Positions 17,372 through 26,727 are shown, numbered from the stretch's first letter. The stretch is 64,000 nucleotides of DNA from Pseudomonas lundensis (GCF_001042985.1 NZ_JYKY01000016.1:1-64000), one strand, 5' to 3'. Translations and numbers: made by a program. Notes: generated by a model from the sequence alone, not told the origin.

Positions 17372-19657
17372 TTAAAGCGACGAATATTTCTTGCGCAGAC
17401 GCTGACGGATCAGCTCAGCGAGAGTGTTCATGATGAAGGTGAACAACAGCAGCACCAGCGCCGAGAGGAACAGCACACGGTAGTGACTGCCGCCCACTTC
17501 GGACTCCGGCATCTCCACCGCCACGTTCGCCGCCAAGGTACGCAAGCCTTCGAACAGGTTCATTTCCATGACCGGCGTGTTGCCCGTGGCCATCAGTACG
17601 ATCATGGTCTCGCCCACCGCACGGCCCATGCCGATCATCAGGGCCGAGAAAATCCCCGGGCTGGCGGTCAGGATCACCACGCGGGTCATGGTTTGCCACG
17701 GCGTGGCACCCAGCGCCAGCGATCCCAGCGTCAGGCCGCGCGGCACGCTGAACACGGCATCTTCAGCAATCGAGTAAATGTTCGGGATCACGGCAAAACC
17801 CATCGCCAGGCCGACCACCAGAGCGTTGCGCTGGTCATAGGTGATGCCCAGGTCGTGGGAGATCCACAAGCGCATGTCACCGCCGAAGAACCAGGCTTCC
17901 ATGAACGGGCTCATGTACAGCGATAACCAGCCAATGAACAGAATCACCGGGATCAGAATCAGGCTTTCCCAGCCATCCGGTACGCGCAGGCGGATCGAGT
18001 CCGGCAGACGGCTCCAGGTGAAGCCCGCCAGCAAAATCCCGATCGGCAGCAGCATTAACAGGCTGAAAATCCCCGGCAGATGCCCCTCGACATACGGCGC
18101 CAAAAACAGACCGGCGAAGAAGCCCAGAATCACGGTCGGCATCGCTTCCATCAGTTCGATCACCGGCTTGACCTTGCGGCGCAGGCTCGGGGCCATGAAG
18201 TACGCGGTGTAGATCGCGGCGGCCACCGCCAGCGGTGCAGCCAGTAACATCGCATAGAACGCCGCTTTCAACGTACCGAAGGTCAGCGGTGCAAGGCTCA
18301 TCTTCGGTTCGAAGTCGGTGTTGGCCGCGGTCGACTGCCAGACGTATTTCGGTTCGTCGTAGTTCTCGTACCAGACCTTGCTCCACAGCGCGCTCCAGGA
18401 CACTTCCGGGTGCGGGTTCTTCAAGGTCAAGGGCAGCAGCTTGCCGCCCTCTTCCACGATGACGCGGTTGGCGCGAGGCGACAGCGCCATAATGCCCGGG
18501 CCTTCAGCGACCTTCTCGACCAGCAGGGTGCGATGCGCGGTGCTGTGGAACACACCGATGTCACCGGCAGCGTCCAGCGCCAGGAAACCCTTGCGGCGTT
18601 GTTCGGCGGTGATTTCAACAATCGGCGAGTCGCCCATCTTGAAGCTGCGGATGTGCTTGAAGCGCTGTTCGCCATCGGGGTCGCGGGCCATGAACCACTG
18701 GCTCAGGCTGCCGGTGGAGTCACCCAGGATCAGCGAAATGCCACCCACCAACTGCGTACTGGCAGTGATTTCAGTGGTGGCGTCTTCGGCCAGTTTGTAA
18801 CGGCCATTCAAGCTTTTGTCGCGCAGGCTGAACACGTCGGCCTGAGCGCGGCCATTGATGACATACAGCCATTGCTGACGCGGGTCGATGTACAGCGCTT
18901 TGACCTTCTCGGTCATCTGCGGCAGCTCGATGCGGGTCTCGGAGTTCGTGACCTCACCCGTCATCATGTTTTCTTCACTGGCCAACGACAGCACGTGCAA
19001 TTGCGCGCCGGTCGAGCCCGCCAGCACCAGCGTCGAATCGTTCACGCTGAGGTTCACGTGATCCAGCGCACGCTCTTGAGGGTCAAGCGCGACAGGCGCC
19101 TCGCCGTACGGGTATTCGATGGCCGGGCTGATGGTCTTTTTGCCATCCGGGTAGCTGACTTTATACGTGTGGCGAAACACCAGCGCCTGGCCGTTGGACA
19201 AGCCCAGAACCACCACCGGGTTACCCGGCTGATCCTCGCCCAGCGACGTCACATGGGTGTCGGCGGGCAGCGGCAGGTTCACGCGGGAGAGTTCTTCGCC
19301 GCTCTTGGCATTGAAGAACAGCACCATGCCCTGATCGGACACGCGCATACCGACCTGATTTTGCTCTTCGACCGACAGCATCAACGGCTTGCCTGCGTCC
19401 TGCATCCACACAGGCGTAATCGCCTGCTTGGCATTCAGGTCGGCGCCCTGGAACAGCGGCAGCACCACATAACCGAGGAAGAAGAAAATCAGTGTGATCG
19501 CGCCGAGCACGGCAAGACCGCCGATAAACACATACCAGCGGGTCAGGTGATCTTTGAGCGCACGCATGCGGCGCTTGCGTTGCAGTTCAGGCGTATTGAA
19601 ATCAATGCGCTTGGGAGCGGATGTCGTAGTCATTGGGGAATTGGCCAGATCATTCAT
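17372..19657 (-). CDS. pstC: phosphate ABC transporter permease PstC (long form)
   Basis: Inner-membrane permease of about 761 residues. One membrane helix (about 46-70), then a periplasmic insertion of roughly 380 residues rich in beta strands and resembling a propeller-like domain, then the permease core from about residue 460 with the loop LGSLALGATPWQTMTRVVILTA. ATG at 19657 has AGGG eight bases upstream; an alternative GTG at 19663 and ATG at 19633 exist. It has its own Pho box immediately upstream and a terminator separates it from pstS. Confidence 0.92.
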   Translation of the reverse strand: MNDLANSPMTTTSAPKRIDFNTPELQRKRRMRALKDHLTRWYVFIGGLAVLGAITLIFFFLGYVVLPLFQGADLNAKQAITPVWMQDAGKPLMLSVEEQNQVGMRVSDQGMVLFFNAKSGEELSRVNLPLPADTHVTSLGEDQPGNPVVVLGLSNGQALVFRHTYKVSYPDGKKTISPAIEYPYGEAPVALDPQERALDHVNLSVNDSTLVLAGSTGAQLHVLSLASEENMMTGEVTNSETRIELPQMTEKVKALYIDPRQQWLYVINGRAQADVFSLRDKSLNGRYKLAEDATTEITASTQLVGGISLILGDSTGSLSQWFMARDPDGEQRFKHIRSFKMGDSPIVEITAEQRRKGFLALDAAGDIGVFHSTAHRTLLVEKVAEGPGIMALSPRANRVIVEEGGKLLPLTLKNPHPEVSWSALWSKVWYENYDEPKYVWQSTAANTDFEPKMSLAPLTFGTLKAAFYAMLLAAPLAVAAAIYTAYFMAPSLRRKVKPVIELMEAMPTVILGFFAGLFLAPYVEGHLPGIFSLLMLLPIGILLAGFTWSRLPDSIRLRVPDGWESLILIPVILFIGWLSLYMSPFMEAWFFGGDMRLWISHDLGITYDQRNALVVGLAMGFAVIPNIYSIAEDAVFSVPRGLTLGSLALGATPWQTMTRVVILTASPGIFSALMIGMGRAVGETMIVLMATGNTPVMEMNLFEGLRTLAANVAVEMPESEVGGSHYRVLFLSALVLLLFTFIMNTLAELIRQRLRKKYSSL

Positions 19658-19679
19658 GCGCACACCCTAGCGGTCCTGT

Positions 19680-19707
19680 ATGACAAAAAGATGACAAAGC
19701 AGTGACG
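19680..19707 (-). promoter_or_regulatory. Pho box upstream of pstC
   Basis: Read on the minus strand: GTCAC, TTGTCAT and TTGTCAT at an exact 11-bp period (TGAC on the plus strand at 19681, 19692 and 19703). Two adjacent units form an 18-bp PhoB box. Its end is only about 22 bp from the pstC start codon. Confidence 0.8.
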
Positions 19708-19708
19708 C

Positions 19709-19741
19709 AAAAAAGCCGCTGCCCAGTGGTGCTGGCAGCGG
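19709..19741 (-). terminator. pstS terminator
   Basis: Minus strand: CCGCTGCC pairs with GGCAGCGG across a 10-nt loop, followed by C and six Ts. Separates pstS from the pstC promoter. Confidence 0.88.
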
Positions 19742-19783
19742 AATGGAAAATTGAGTAGTTACCGGGCTCACAACCTGTGGTCA

Positions 19784-19822
19784 CTGGCGCAGGCTGAGCG
19801 TCGTGCTCGCAGCCTGCGCCAG
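19784..19822 (-). repeat. long hairpin after pstS
   Basis: CTGGCGCAGGCTG (19784-19796) pairs perfectly with 19810-19822 across 13 nt. It lies 11 bp past the pstS stop with no T-run, so it more likely protects the abundant pstS mRNA from 3' decay than terminates. Confidence 0.5.
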
Positions 19823-19833
19823 CCGCTACAGGG

Positions 19834-20820
19834 TTATGCGCCTTCTTTCAAACCCAGGTCAGCCAAGGCTTTGGCAGCGACTTTGGCTGGCAGCGGGATG
19901 TAGCCATCCTTGACCACGACTTCTTGACCTTGCTTGGACAGCACCAGCTTGATGAACTCGGCTTCCAGCGGGTTCAGTGGCTTGTTCGGTGCTTTGTTCA
20001 CGTACACGTAGAGGAAACGCGACAACGGGTATTTGCCGTTCAAGGCGTTTTCTTCGGTGTCTTCAACGAACTCCGTGCTGCCTTTCTTGGCCAGCGGTAC
20101 GGTTTTCACGCTGGCGGTTTTGTAACCGATGCCCGAATAACCGATGCCGTTGAGCGAGCTGCTGATCGACTGCACCACCGAAGCCGAGCCCGGCTGTTCG
20201 TTCACGTTTGGCTTGAAGTCACCTTTGCACAGGGCTTCTTCCTTGAAGTAACCGTAAGTGCCGGACACCGAGTTACGACCAAACAGTTGCACCGGCTTGT
20301 TGGCCAGATCGCCGGTCACCCCCAGGTCACCCCAGGTTTTGATGTCCGATTTGCCGCCACACAGACGCGTGGAGGAGAAGACAGCGTCAACTTGCTCCAT
20401 GGTCATGTGCTTGATCGGGTTGTCTTTGTGCACGAACACCGCCAGGGCATCGACAGCCACCGGGATAGCGGTCGGCTTGTAGCCGTACTTCTGCTCGAAG
20501 GCCGCCAGTTCGTTGTCTTTCATCTTGCGGCTCATCGGGCCCAGGTTAGCGGTGCCTTCAGTGATCGCCGGTGGCGCGGTCGAAGAACCGGCAGCCTGAA
20601 TCTGGATATTGACGTTCGGGTATTCTTTTTTGTAAGCCTCAGCCCACAAGGTCATCAGGTTCGCCAGGGTATCGGAACCAACGCTGGAGAGGTTACCCGA
20701 CACACCGGTGGTCTTAACGTACGGCTGGATTGCCGGATCAACACCCGCGGCAACCGCATTCGCAGTTGCAACGCCTGCGGCGACAAAAGTCAGGGCCGCC
20801 ATCACACGCTTCAGTCTCAT
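19834..20820 (-). CDS. pstS: phosphate-binding periplasmic protein
   Basis: Substrate-binding protein of 328 residues for high-affinity phosphate uptake. Signal peptide 1-24 (cleavage near AVA-AG). Mature part shows [45 protein letters not shown] and [14 protein letters not shown], segments that contact phosphate in this family (the non-enterobacterial PstS type with the SRK/SR motif). Divided from pstC by a terminator and with its own Pho box, so its expression can exceed that of the membrane parts. Confidence 0.96.
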   Translation of the reverse strand: MRLKRVMAALTFVAAGVATANAVAAGVDPAIQPYVKTTGVSGNLSSVGSDTLANLMTLWAEAYKKEYPNVNIQIQAAGSSTAPPAITEGTANLGPMSRKMKDNELAAFEQKYGYKPTAIPVAVDALAVFVHKDNPIKHMTMEQVDAVFSSTRLCGGKSDIKTWGDLGVTGDLANKPVQLFGRNSVSGTYGYFKEEALCKGDFKPNVNEQPGSASVVQSISSSLNGIGYSGIGYKTASVKTVPLAKKGSTEFVEDTEENALNGKYPLSRFLYVYVNKAPNKPLNPLEAEFIKLVLSKQGQEVVVKDGYIPLPAKVAAKALADLGLKEGA

Positions 20821-20898
20821 GCCTTACTCCTAGCAAACGAGGTTAGATGAATCGGGGGCCAGTATCTGCAGGCCATGTGACTACTCTATGAACCGATT

Positions 20899-20916
20899 GT
20901 GACAATTAGATGAAAG
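20899..20916 (-). promoter_or_regulatory. Pho box upstream of pstS
   Basis: Minus strand CTTTCATCTAATTGTCAC: two PhoB half-sites (CTTTCAT and TTGTCAC) 11 bp apart, about 80 bp before pstS. A plausible -10 lies in CATAGAGT downstream. The upstream half-site overlaps the end of a hairpin (20913-20945). Confidence 0.7.
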
Positions 20917-20945
20917 GCCAGCATTCGCAATGAATGGCTGGCCTT
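20913..20945. terminator. hairpin ending the MFS gene
   Basis: AAAGGCCAGCATTC pairs with GAAT-G-GCTGGCCTTT around GCAAT. On the minus strand it follows the transporter gene and is trailed by TTTCAT; on the plus strand it has five Ts. Probably bidirectional. Confidence 0.6.
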
Positions 20946-20989
20946 TTTAAAGAGAAGTGTTGTGGTGCGCAAACGCTATAGCCTGCGGG

Positions 20990-22279
20990 TCAGCGCCCTT
21001 TCTTCCAAAGATAAGCACCCACCAGCAACCCCATCGTACAAATGATTGCAACGTAATACGCCGGGCCCATCGGGCTTTCTTTGAGCAATAAGGTCACGGC
21101 CATCGGGGTCAGACCGCCGAAAATGGCATAGGCCAAGTTGTAGGAAAACGACAAACCGCTGAAACGCACAACTGGCGGGAACGCCTTGACCATGACATAC
21201 GGCACGGCGCCGATGGTTCCTACGAACAAACCACTCAACGCGTACAACGGAAACAGCCAATCCGGGTGTTGCAACAGGCTGTGGTAGAAGGTCCACGAGG
21301 TGATCAACAGCGCAGCACACCCGAAGACAAACACCTTGCCCGCCCCAAACCGATCCGCCAGCGCACCCGACGCAATACACCCCAGACTCAAAAAGACAAT
21401 CGCCAGGCTATTGGCTTTCAGCGAAACCGTGGCCGAGAAGCCATAAATGGTTTGCAGCACGGTCGGGGTCATCAAGATCACCACGATGATCCCGGCCGAC
21501 AGCAACCACGTCAGCAGCATCGACACGGCGATGGCGCCACGGTGATCGCGCAGTACGGTTTTGAGCGGCACTTCTTCTGCCAATGCCTTGCGCAGTTGCA
21601 ACTCGGCAAACACAGGGGTTTCGTGCAACCAGCGACGCAGGTAAACCGAAAACAAACCAAACACACCGCCCAGCAGGAAGGGAATACGCCACGCGTAGTC
21701 CGACACCTCCACCGGGGTGTAAATCGTGTTGATAGCCGTGGCCACCAGCGAGCCCAGCAAAATACCCGCCGTCAGGCCGCAGGTCAGCGTGCCGCAGGCG
21801 TAGCCCACATGCCGTGACGGCACGTGCTCGGCCACAAAGACCCAGGCCCCCGGCACTTCACCCCCAATGGCTGCGCCCTGAATCACTCGCATCAACAGCA
21901 ACAGGATCGGCGCCCACATGCCAATCTGCGCATAGGTGGGCAACAACCCCATGATCAGAGTCGGCACAGCCATCATGAAAATGCTCAAGGTGAACATCTT
22001 CTTGCGCCCCAGCAGATCGCCAAAGTGCGCCATGACAATGCCACCTAGCGGCCGCGCCAGATAACCGGCCGCGAAAATACCGAAGGTCTGCATCAACCGT
22101 AGCCACTCGGGCATGTCGGCCGGGAAAAACAGCTTGCCGACCACCGTGGCAAAGAACACAAAAATAATGAAATCGTAAAACTCCAGCGCACCGCCCAAGG
22201 CGGACAGCGACAAGGTTTTGTAGTCATTACGGGTCAGGGGACGCGAGGGAGGCGCAGCACTGGAAGGCTCGGTGATCAT
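20990..22279 (-). CDS. MFS transporter, metabolite:H+ symporter (MHS) type
   Basis: Twelve-helix major facilitator of 429 residues. N-terminal ALGGALEFYDFIIFVFFA and the loop between helices 2 and 3 (GYLARPLGGIVMAHFGDLLGRKK without break, about 72-94) are diagnostic of the MHS group (proline/betaine, citrate, ketoglutarate permeases). Substrate cannot be assigned. It lies directly upstream of pstS on the same strand, as PA5370 does in P. aeruginosa (from memory), but is separated from pstS by a hairpin and Pho box. Confidence 0.88.
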   Translation of the reverse strand: MITEPSSAAPPSRPLTRNDYKTLSLSALGGALEFYDFIIFVFFATVVGKLFFPADMPEWLRLMQTFGIFAAGYLARPLGGIVMAHFGDLLGRKKMFTLSIFMMAVPTLIMGLLPTYAQIGMWAPILLLLMRVIQGAAIGGEVPGAWVFVAEHVPSRHVGYACGTLTCGLTAGILLGSLVATAINTIYTPVEVSDYAWRIPFLLGGVFGLFSVYLRRWLHETPVFAELQLRKALAEEVPLKTVLRDHRGAIAVSMLLTWLLSAGIIVVILMTPTVLQTIYGFSATVSLKANSLAIVFLSLGCIASGALADRFGAGKVFVFGCAALLITSWTFYHSLLQHPDWLFPLYALSGLFVGTIGAVPYVMVKAFPPVVRFSGLSFSYNLAYAIFGGLTPMAVTLLLKESPMGPAYYVAIICTMGLLVGAYLWKKGR

Positions 22280-22656
22280 CGGATTTGGGCATCTCTTATT
22301 AGGCTAGGCAAAAGCAGCAACACCGCCGGCATCGGCCGGGCGGTCCCGAACGATAACAAATTGTCTGCAAAAGCACAGAGGTAGACGTGTCGGCCTTTTA
22401 AAAAGCAGAATCAGACGGTCGTCGACGGCGTTGCCGACCGATATACTCGCCGACCGTAAGCAACGACCTACGGATGGTGAGTGGCTGTACGAAACGCCCT
22501 AATGCGTCCCTTCAGCCGATACATCGACGATGTTTCCCCTTGGTGCGGCTTGGGAAGAACGTGACGAACGCAGTATGTTCGGGCTGAATCGTTTTTCTAA
22601 AGACGCTTTTTCACCCGCAATACACATGATGAATCACGGGTCAGAGGCCCTTCGGC
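22280..22656. other. intergenic gap between MFS and thioesterase
   Basis: Divergent promoter region of 377 bp. A possible plus-strand -10 (TATACT, about 22442-22447) is present. No gene, strong hairpin or repeat seen. Confidence 0.4.
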
Positions 22657-23058
22657 ATGCTAGAGCTCGAACAAGAAGATCCAATCCCGCAAGGCGACCT
22701 GGCCTTGCAAATTACTGCCCTGCCCCGCGAAACCAATGGTTTTGGCGATATTTTCGGCGGTTGGCTGGTGTCCCAGATGGACCTCGCCGGCACGGCCATG
22801 GCCAGCAAAGTGGCGGGCGGACGTGTCGCCACCGTCGCCATCGACCGCATGGCGTTTCTGGTCCCGGTCGCCGTCGGCGCGCAATTGTCCTTCTACACCC
22901 AGGCCCTGGAAATCGGCCGCAGTTCGATTCAGATGATGGTCGAAGTGTGGAGCGACGACCCGCTCTCCAGCGAATGGCGCAAAGTGACCGAAGCGGTATT
23001 TGTGTTCGTCGCCATCGATGGCAGCGGCCGCACACGCTCAGTGCCGCCACGCCGTTAA
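22657..23058 (+). CDS. YciA-type acyl-CoA thioesterase
   Basis: Hot-dog fold thioesterase of 133 residues that hydrolyses acyl-CoAs, probably short to medium chain. The family signature TNGFGDIFGGWLVSQMDLAGTAMA (residues about 26-49, given here in parts: GDIFGGWL and SQMDLAG) carries the catalytic Asp. ATG at 22657 follows AGAGG. No operon partner is obvious; the mutarotase gene begins 57 bp downstream on the same strand. Confidence 0.88.
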   Translation: MLELEQEDPIPQGDLALQITALPRETNGFGDIFGGWLVSQMDLAGTAMASKVAGGRVATVAIDRMAFLVPVAVGAQLSFYTQALEIGRSSIQMMVEVWSDDPLSSEWRKVTEAVFVFVAIDGSGRTRSVPPRR

Positions 23059-23115
23059 ACCTGACGGTGTTTTGCCTGTCTACTGCTGCCCTTGTCCTGT
23101 CATAGAGAGCCTGTC

Positions 23116-24024
23116 ATGCACTGCCACACGTCACTCCCGAGCACTTCACTGAAATTGGGCGAGCTGGACTGCTGGCACTTTATCCACGGGCAAGCGCAAC
23201 TGCTGATCGCCAAACAGGGCGCACAGGTGCTCAGTTATCAGGTCGGCAAGGACAAGCCGGTGATCTGGCTGAACGAAAAAGCCCAGTACACCCACGGCAA
23301 AGGCATTCGCACCGGCGTACCGATTTGCTGGCCCTGGTTTGGCAACCTGGCCCTCAACCCGCCCAGCGTGCAAGCCATGCGCGTCAACACAGAACCCGCC
23401 ACGGCCCATGGTCTGGTGCGCACGCGAGAGTGGGAATTGCACGATTACGATGACGCCGGCGAGGCGCTGCATATAGCGCTGCGTTTGCCTCAGGTTGAGG
23501 GCGGTCTGCCAGGCTGGCCGCACGACGTGACCCTGACCCTGCACATCCGCCTCGACACTCAACTGCACCTGAACCTCGTCAGCCATAACCGCAGCGACAC
23601 CGCCGTGAGCATCAGCCAAGCGCTGCACAGCTATTTTGCGGTCAGCGATGTGCGCCAGGTGCATGTCGAAGGCGTGGAGGGGCTGACCTACATCGAAACC
23701 CTGGATGACTGGAAACGCGTCAAGCAGTCAGGGGATTTGACCTTTAGCGGCGAAACCGACCGCATCTACCTCGACACCCCTGACACACTGAGCATCGTTG
23801 ACCCTGAATGGGAACGTCGCATCACCCTCAAGAGCGAGGGTTCACGCAGCGCCGTGATCTGGAACCCGTGGATCGACAAGACCGCGCGTTTCAACGACAT
23901 GGCCGCCGACGGCTGGCAGCGCATGCTGTGCATCGAAACGGCCAATGTGATGGACGACGTGATCACACTGGAACCGGGCGCCAGCCACACGCTGGGCGTC
24001 AGTATCAGCGCAAACGTGCTTTAA
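23116..24024 (+). CDS. D-hexose-6-phosphate mutarotase (YeaD family)
   Basis: Aldose-1-epimerase fold protein of 302 residues that interconverts alpha and beta anomers of hexose-6-phosphates. Visible motifs: GVPICWPWFG near residue 72, AHGLVRTREW (His base), and HSYFAVSD in the middle, typical of the family. ATG at 23116 is chosen because the upstream TTG at 23092 adds eight poor residues. Confidence 0.9.
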   Translation: MHCHTSLPSTSLKLGELDCWHFIHGQAQLLIAKQGAQVLSYQVGKDKPVIWLNEKAQYTHGKGIRTGVPICWPWFGNLALNPPSVQAMRVNTEPATAHGLVRTREWELHDYDDAGEALHIALRLPQVEGGLPGWPHDVTLTLHIRLDTQLHLNLVSHNRSDTAVSISQALHSYFAVSDVRQVHVEGVEGLTYIETLDDWKRVKQSGDLTFSGETDRIYLDTPDTLSIVDPEWERRITLKSEGSRSAVIWNPWIDKTARFNDMAADGWQRMLCIETANVMDDVITLEPGASHTLGVSISANVL

Positions 24025-24034
24025 CCTCTGCAAT

Positions 24035-24074
24035 CGCTGACGGGCAGCCGCGATCAATGCGCGGCCCGTCAGCG
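24035..24074. terminator. hairpin between convergent genes
   Basis: CGCTGACGGG plus CCGCG pair with CGCGG plus CCCGTCAGCG around ATCAATG. No T-run, but its location between convergent mutarotase and DUF3299 genes suggests a shared transcript end. Confidence 0.5.
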
Positions 24075-24087
24075 ACTGGCAACAGCC

Positions 24088-24624
24088 TTACAGATCCTCT
24101 TCCTTCACCACCCGCACCTGCCCGGCGTCCAGCGCATACGCCGCATCGGCCAGATCATTGCTGACCTTTTCAACCTTCAACGTCCCCGTGACCCACAGCG
24201 GCGTGTAAATGTCATCCAGCTTCAAGCCTTTTGGATAACGTACCAGCACCAGTTGATTGGGAGGCGGCGGCGGAACGTGGATACAGGCACCCGGATAAGG
24301 CACAAGGAAAAACAGCGTGCTGCGCCCTTTCGCGTCGCTTTCCAGCGGCACAGGATAGCCGCCCAGACGGATGTGCTTGCCGTTCATGCTGGCCACTGTC
24401 TTGGTGGAATACATCACGGCCGGCAGGCCTTTACTTTGTTTCAGGCCACCCTTATCGGTAAACGTCCCCTGAGCTTCAGGCGAGTCGTGGTCGATTTCAG
24501 GCATCTGTTCGAGGGCCATTTGATCCGACTTGGGCATCAGGTCGAGCCAGTCGGTTTCCGGCAGGTCTGCCGCGTGTACCAGGCTTGCGCCCAGCAAAAG
24601 AAAGGTCATTACAAGACGGCGCAT
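24088..24624 (-). CDS. DUF3299 family exported protein
   Basis: A 178-residue protein with a signal peptide (cleavage near VHA-AD at 18). The mature part has the DUF3299 pattern: HIRLGGYPVPLE, FFLVPYPGACIHVPPPPPNQLV and PLWVTGTL. The conserved Cys in GACIHVPPPP hints at metal or haem handling but no function is established. Predicted periplasmic. Single gene. Confidence 0.82.
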   Translation of the reverse strand: MRRLVMTFLLLGASLVHAADLPETDWLDLMPKSDQMALEQMPEIDHDSPEAQGTFTDKGGLKQSKGLPAVMYSTKTVASMNGKHIRLGGYPVPLESDAKGRSTLFFLVPYPGACIHVPPPPPNQLVLVRYPKGLKLDDIYTPLWVTGTLKVEKVSNDLADAAYALDAGQVRVVKEEDL

Positions 24625-24668
24625 GGCGGACTCAATTAAGAAAGACGTAAGACGCCGCGCATTCTAGC

Positions 24669-24693
24669 GCTCTCTGCGCCGGGCGCAGAGAGC
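24669..24693. repeat. hairpin between DUF3299 and GlsB genes
   Basis: GCTCTCTGCGCC and GGCGCAGAGAGC form a 12-bp stem with a one-base centre, near-perfect palindrome, just past the end of the GlsB-type gene. No T-run. Confidence 0.4.
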
Positions 24694-24705
24694 ACCCACG
24701 TCCGA

Positions 24706-24954
24706 TCAGCTCTTTTTTGAGACCAGGCCGTAAATGACCAGCAGAATCACGGCACCAACCACGGCACCAATAAAGCCGGCACCTTCGCCCGCCTTGTAGA
24801 TACCCAGCGCTTGGCCGCCATAGGTGGCTGCCAACGAACCGCCGATACCCAGCAGGATGGTCATGATCCAGCCCATGCTGTCATCGCCCGGCTTCAGGAA
24901 ACGGGCCAGCAGGCCAACGATCAAGCCGATAAAAATGGTTCCGATAATGCCCAT
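24706..24954 (-). CDS. GlsB/YeaQ/YmgE family membrane protein
   Basis: An 82-residue glycine-rich membrane protein of the transglycosylase-associated family, associated with stress. Three hydrophobic segments (2-18, 28-48, 58-78) and KPGDDSMGWIMTILLGIGGS with the usual PG.D...W motif. Preceded by AGAGAGGAAG. Role unclear in any species. Confidence 0.88.
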   Translation of the reverse strand: MGIIGTIFIGLIVGLLARFLKPGDDSMGWIMTILLGIGGSLAATYGGQALGIYKAGEGAGFIGAVVGAVILLVIYGLVSKKS

Positions 24955-25060
24955 GGACGCTTCCTCTCTTTAAATGGCGTTAAACCAAAGCCTAGTCAGC
25001 ACTTTGGCATCACGCCATCAGAGGGCGGCGGCAACCGAATGGTTCCCGCCGATGTACCGC

Positions 25061-26146
25061 TCAGGCTTCGTCGATCAGCGCTTCGACCCGCAAGATCTGC
25101 GCTTGCAGGGTCGCCATGTCGGCGCAACGCAGGTTGGCATGACCCACTTTACGGCCCGCCTTGAACGCCTTGCCGTAGTGATGCAGATGGCAGTCGGCAA
25201 TCGCGATCACCTTCTCAACCGGTGGCACCGTGCCAATAAAGTTGAGCATGGCGCTCTCGCCCACTTTGGCGGTCGAGCCCAATGGCAGCCCGGCAATGGC
25301 ACGCAGGTGGTTTTCAAACTGGCTGCACTCGGCGCCTTCGGTGGTCCAGTGGCCCGAATTGTGAACGCGGGGCGCGATTTCGTTGGCCTTGAGGCCACCG
25401 TCGACTTCAAAGAACTCGAACGCCATCACGCCCACGTAATCCAGCTGCTTGAGGACCCGGCTGGAGTAGTCTTCAGCCAGTGCTTGCAGCGGGTGATCGG
25501 TGCTGGCAACCGACAGCTTGAGAATGCCGCTGTCGTGGGTGTTGTGCACCAACGGGTAGAACCGGGTTTCGCCATCACGACCGCGCACGGCGATCAGCGA
25601 TACTTCACCCGTGAACGGCACAAATCCTTCCAGCAGGCACGCGACGCTGCCCAGCTCGGCAAACGTCCCCACCACATCGGCTGGGGTGCGCAGCACTTTC
25701 TGGCCCTTGCCGTCGTAACCCAGGGTGCGGGTTTTGAGCACGGCTGGCAGGCCAATGCTGGCCACCGCTGCATCCAGATCCGCCTGGGACTGAATATCGG
25801 CAAAGGCCGGGGTAGGAATACCCAAGTCCTTGAACAGGCTTTTTTCGAACCAGCGATCACGGGCAATGCGCAACGCCTCGGCACTCGGGTACACCGGTAC
25901 GAATTGCGACAGGAACGCCACGGTTTCGGCTGGCACGCTTTCGAACTCAAAGGTCACCAGATCGACTTCGTCCGCCAACTGGCGCAGGTGATCCTGATCC
26001 CCGTAATCCGCACGGATATGCTCGCCCAAAGGCGCCGCACAGGCGTCGGGCGCCGGGTCAAGGAAGGCGAAGTTCATGCCCAGCGGAGTGCCCGCCAGAG
26101 CCAGCATGCGACCCAACTGGCCGCCACCGATTACACCGATTTTCAT
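25061..26146 (-). CDS. purK: 5-(carboxyamino)imidazole ribonucleotide synthase
   Basis: ATP-grasp enzyme of 361 residues: AIR + bicarbonate + ATP to N5-CAIR, in de novo purine synthesis. N-terminal IGVIGGGQLGRMLALAG, ATP-grasp region VLKTRTLGYDGKGQ and the C-terminal NEIAPRVHNSGHWT typical of PurK. Starts 11 bp after purE, so the two form an operon and pass unstable N5-CAIR on. Confidence 0.97.
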   Translation of the reverse strand: MKIGVIGGGQLGRMLALAGTPLGMNFAFLDPAPDACAAPLGEHIRADYGDQDHLRQLADEVDLVTFEFESVPAETVAFLSQFVPVYPSAEALRIARDRWFEKSLFKDLGIPTPAFADIQSQADLDAAVASIGLPAVLKTRTLGYDGKGQKVLRTPADVVGTFAELGSVACLLEGFVPFTGEVSLIAVRGRDGETRFYPLVHNTHDSGILKLSVASTDHPLQALAEDYSSRVLKQLDYVGVMAFEFFEVDGGLKANEIAPRVHNSGHWTTEGAECSQFENHLRAIAGLPLGSTAKVGESAMLNFIGTVPPVEKVIAIADCHLHHYGKAFKAGRKVGHANLRCADMATLQAQILRVEALIDEA

Positions 26147-26157
26147 CGTCAGAAACC

Positions 26158-26649
26158 TCAGGCCAGGCGCGGGTCTGGATTGTCCAGCACGCTGTCAGTC
26201 TGTTCAGCACGGAATGCTTTCAAAACGGTATGGAATTGCGGGTGTTTGGCGCCCAGGATGCTGGCGGACAACAACGCGGCGTTGATCGCCCCGGCCTTGC
26301 CGATGGCCAGCGTCGCCACCGGAATGCCCGCGGGCATTTGCACGATCGACAGCAGCGAGTCGACACCCGACAGCATCGACGACTGCACCGGCACGCCGAG
26401 TACAGGCAAATGGGTTTTAGCCGCACACATGCCTGGCAAGTGGGCTGCGCCACCGGCACCGGCAATGATGACCTCGATTCCGCGGCCTTCGGCCTCTTCG
26501 GCATACTGGAACAGCAAATCCGGCGTTCGGTGGGCAGAGACCACTTTCACTTCATAAGGGATGCCGAGTTTTTCCAGCATATCGGCGGTGTGGCTGAGGG
26601 TGGACCAATCGGACTTGGAGCCCATGATCACGCCTACCAGTGCACTCAT
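26158..26649 (-). CDS. purE: N5-CAIR mutase
   Basis: Class I PurE, 163 residues, converts N5-CAIR to [17 protein letters not shown] at the N-terminus binds phosphate; VVSAHRTPD and [13 protein letters not shown] complete the site with the catalytic His in GAAHLPG. ATG at 26649 (SD AGAGG) is chosen; an extended frame to 26778 would read through the leader hairpins. Confidence 0.97.
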   Translation of the reverse strand: MSALVGVIMGSKSDWSTLSHTADMLEKLGIPYEVKVVSAHRTPDLLFQYAEEAEGRGIEVIIAGAGGAAHLPGMCAAKTHLPVLGVPVQSSMLSGVDSLLSIVQMPAGIPVATLAIGKAGAINAALLSASILGAKHPQFHTVLKAFRAEQTDSVLDNPDPRLA

Positions 26650-26685
26650 CGTCGCGCCTCTTCTCTTGGGCGCCCGCAGGCGCGT

Positions 26686-26727
26686 CAAAAAACAACAAGC
26701 CACGTGGGGGATCCGACGTGGCTTGTT
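26686..26727 (-). terminator. terminator-like hairpin in the purE leader
   Basis: On the purE transcript strand, AACAAGCCACGT pairs with ACGTGGCTTGTT around 10 nt, followed two or three bases later by TTTTTT (plus-strand A-run 26687-26692). It lies 37 bp before the purE start. A plausible -10 (TATACT, near 26770) lies upstream of the hairpin, which would place it inside the leader as an attenuator; alternatively it ends an unseen upstream transcript. Confidence 0.55.

Noticed and set aside
18410..19705. Plus-strand frame of 431 codons
   Set aside because: Antisense to pstC and spanning its promoter; no supportive motif.
24974..26557. Plus-strand frame of 527 codons
   Set aside because: Antisense to purK and purE, both of which are clear; no signal for translation.
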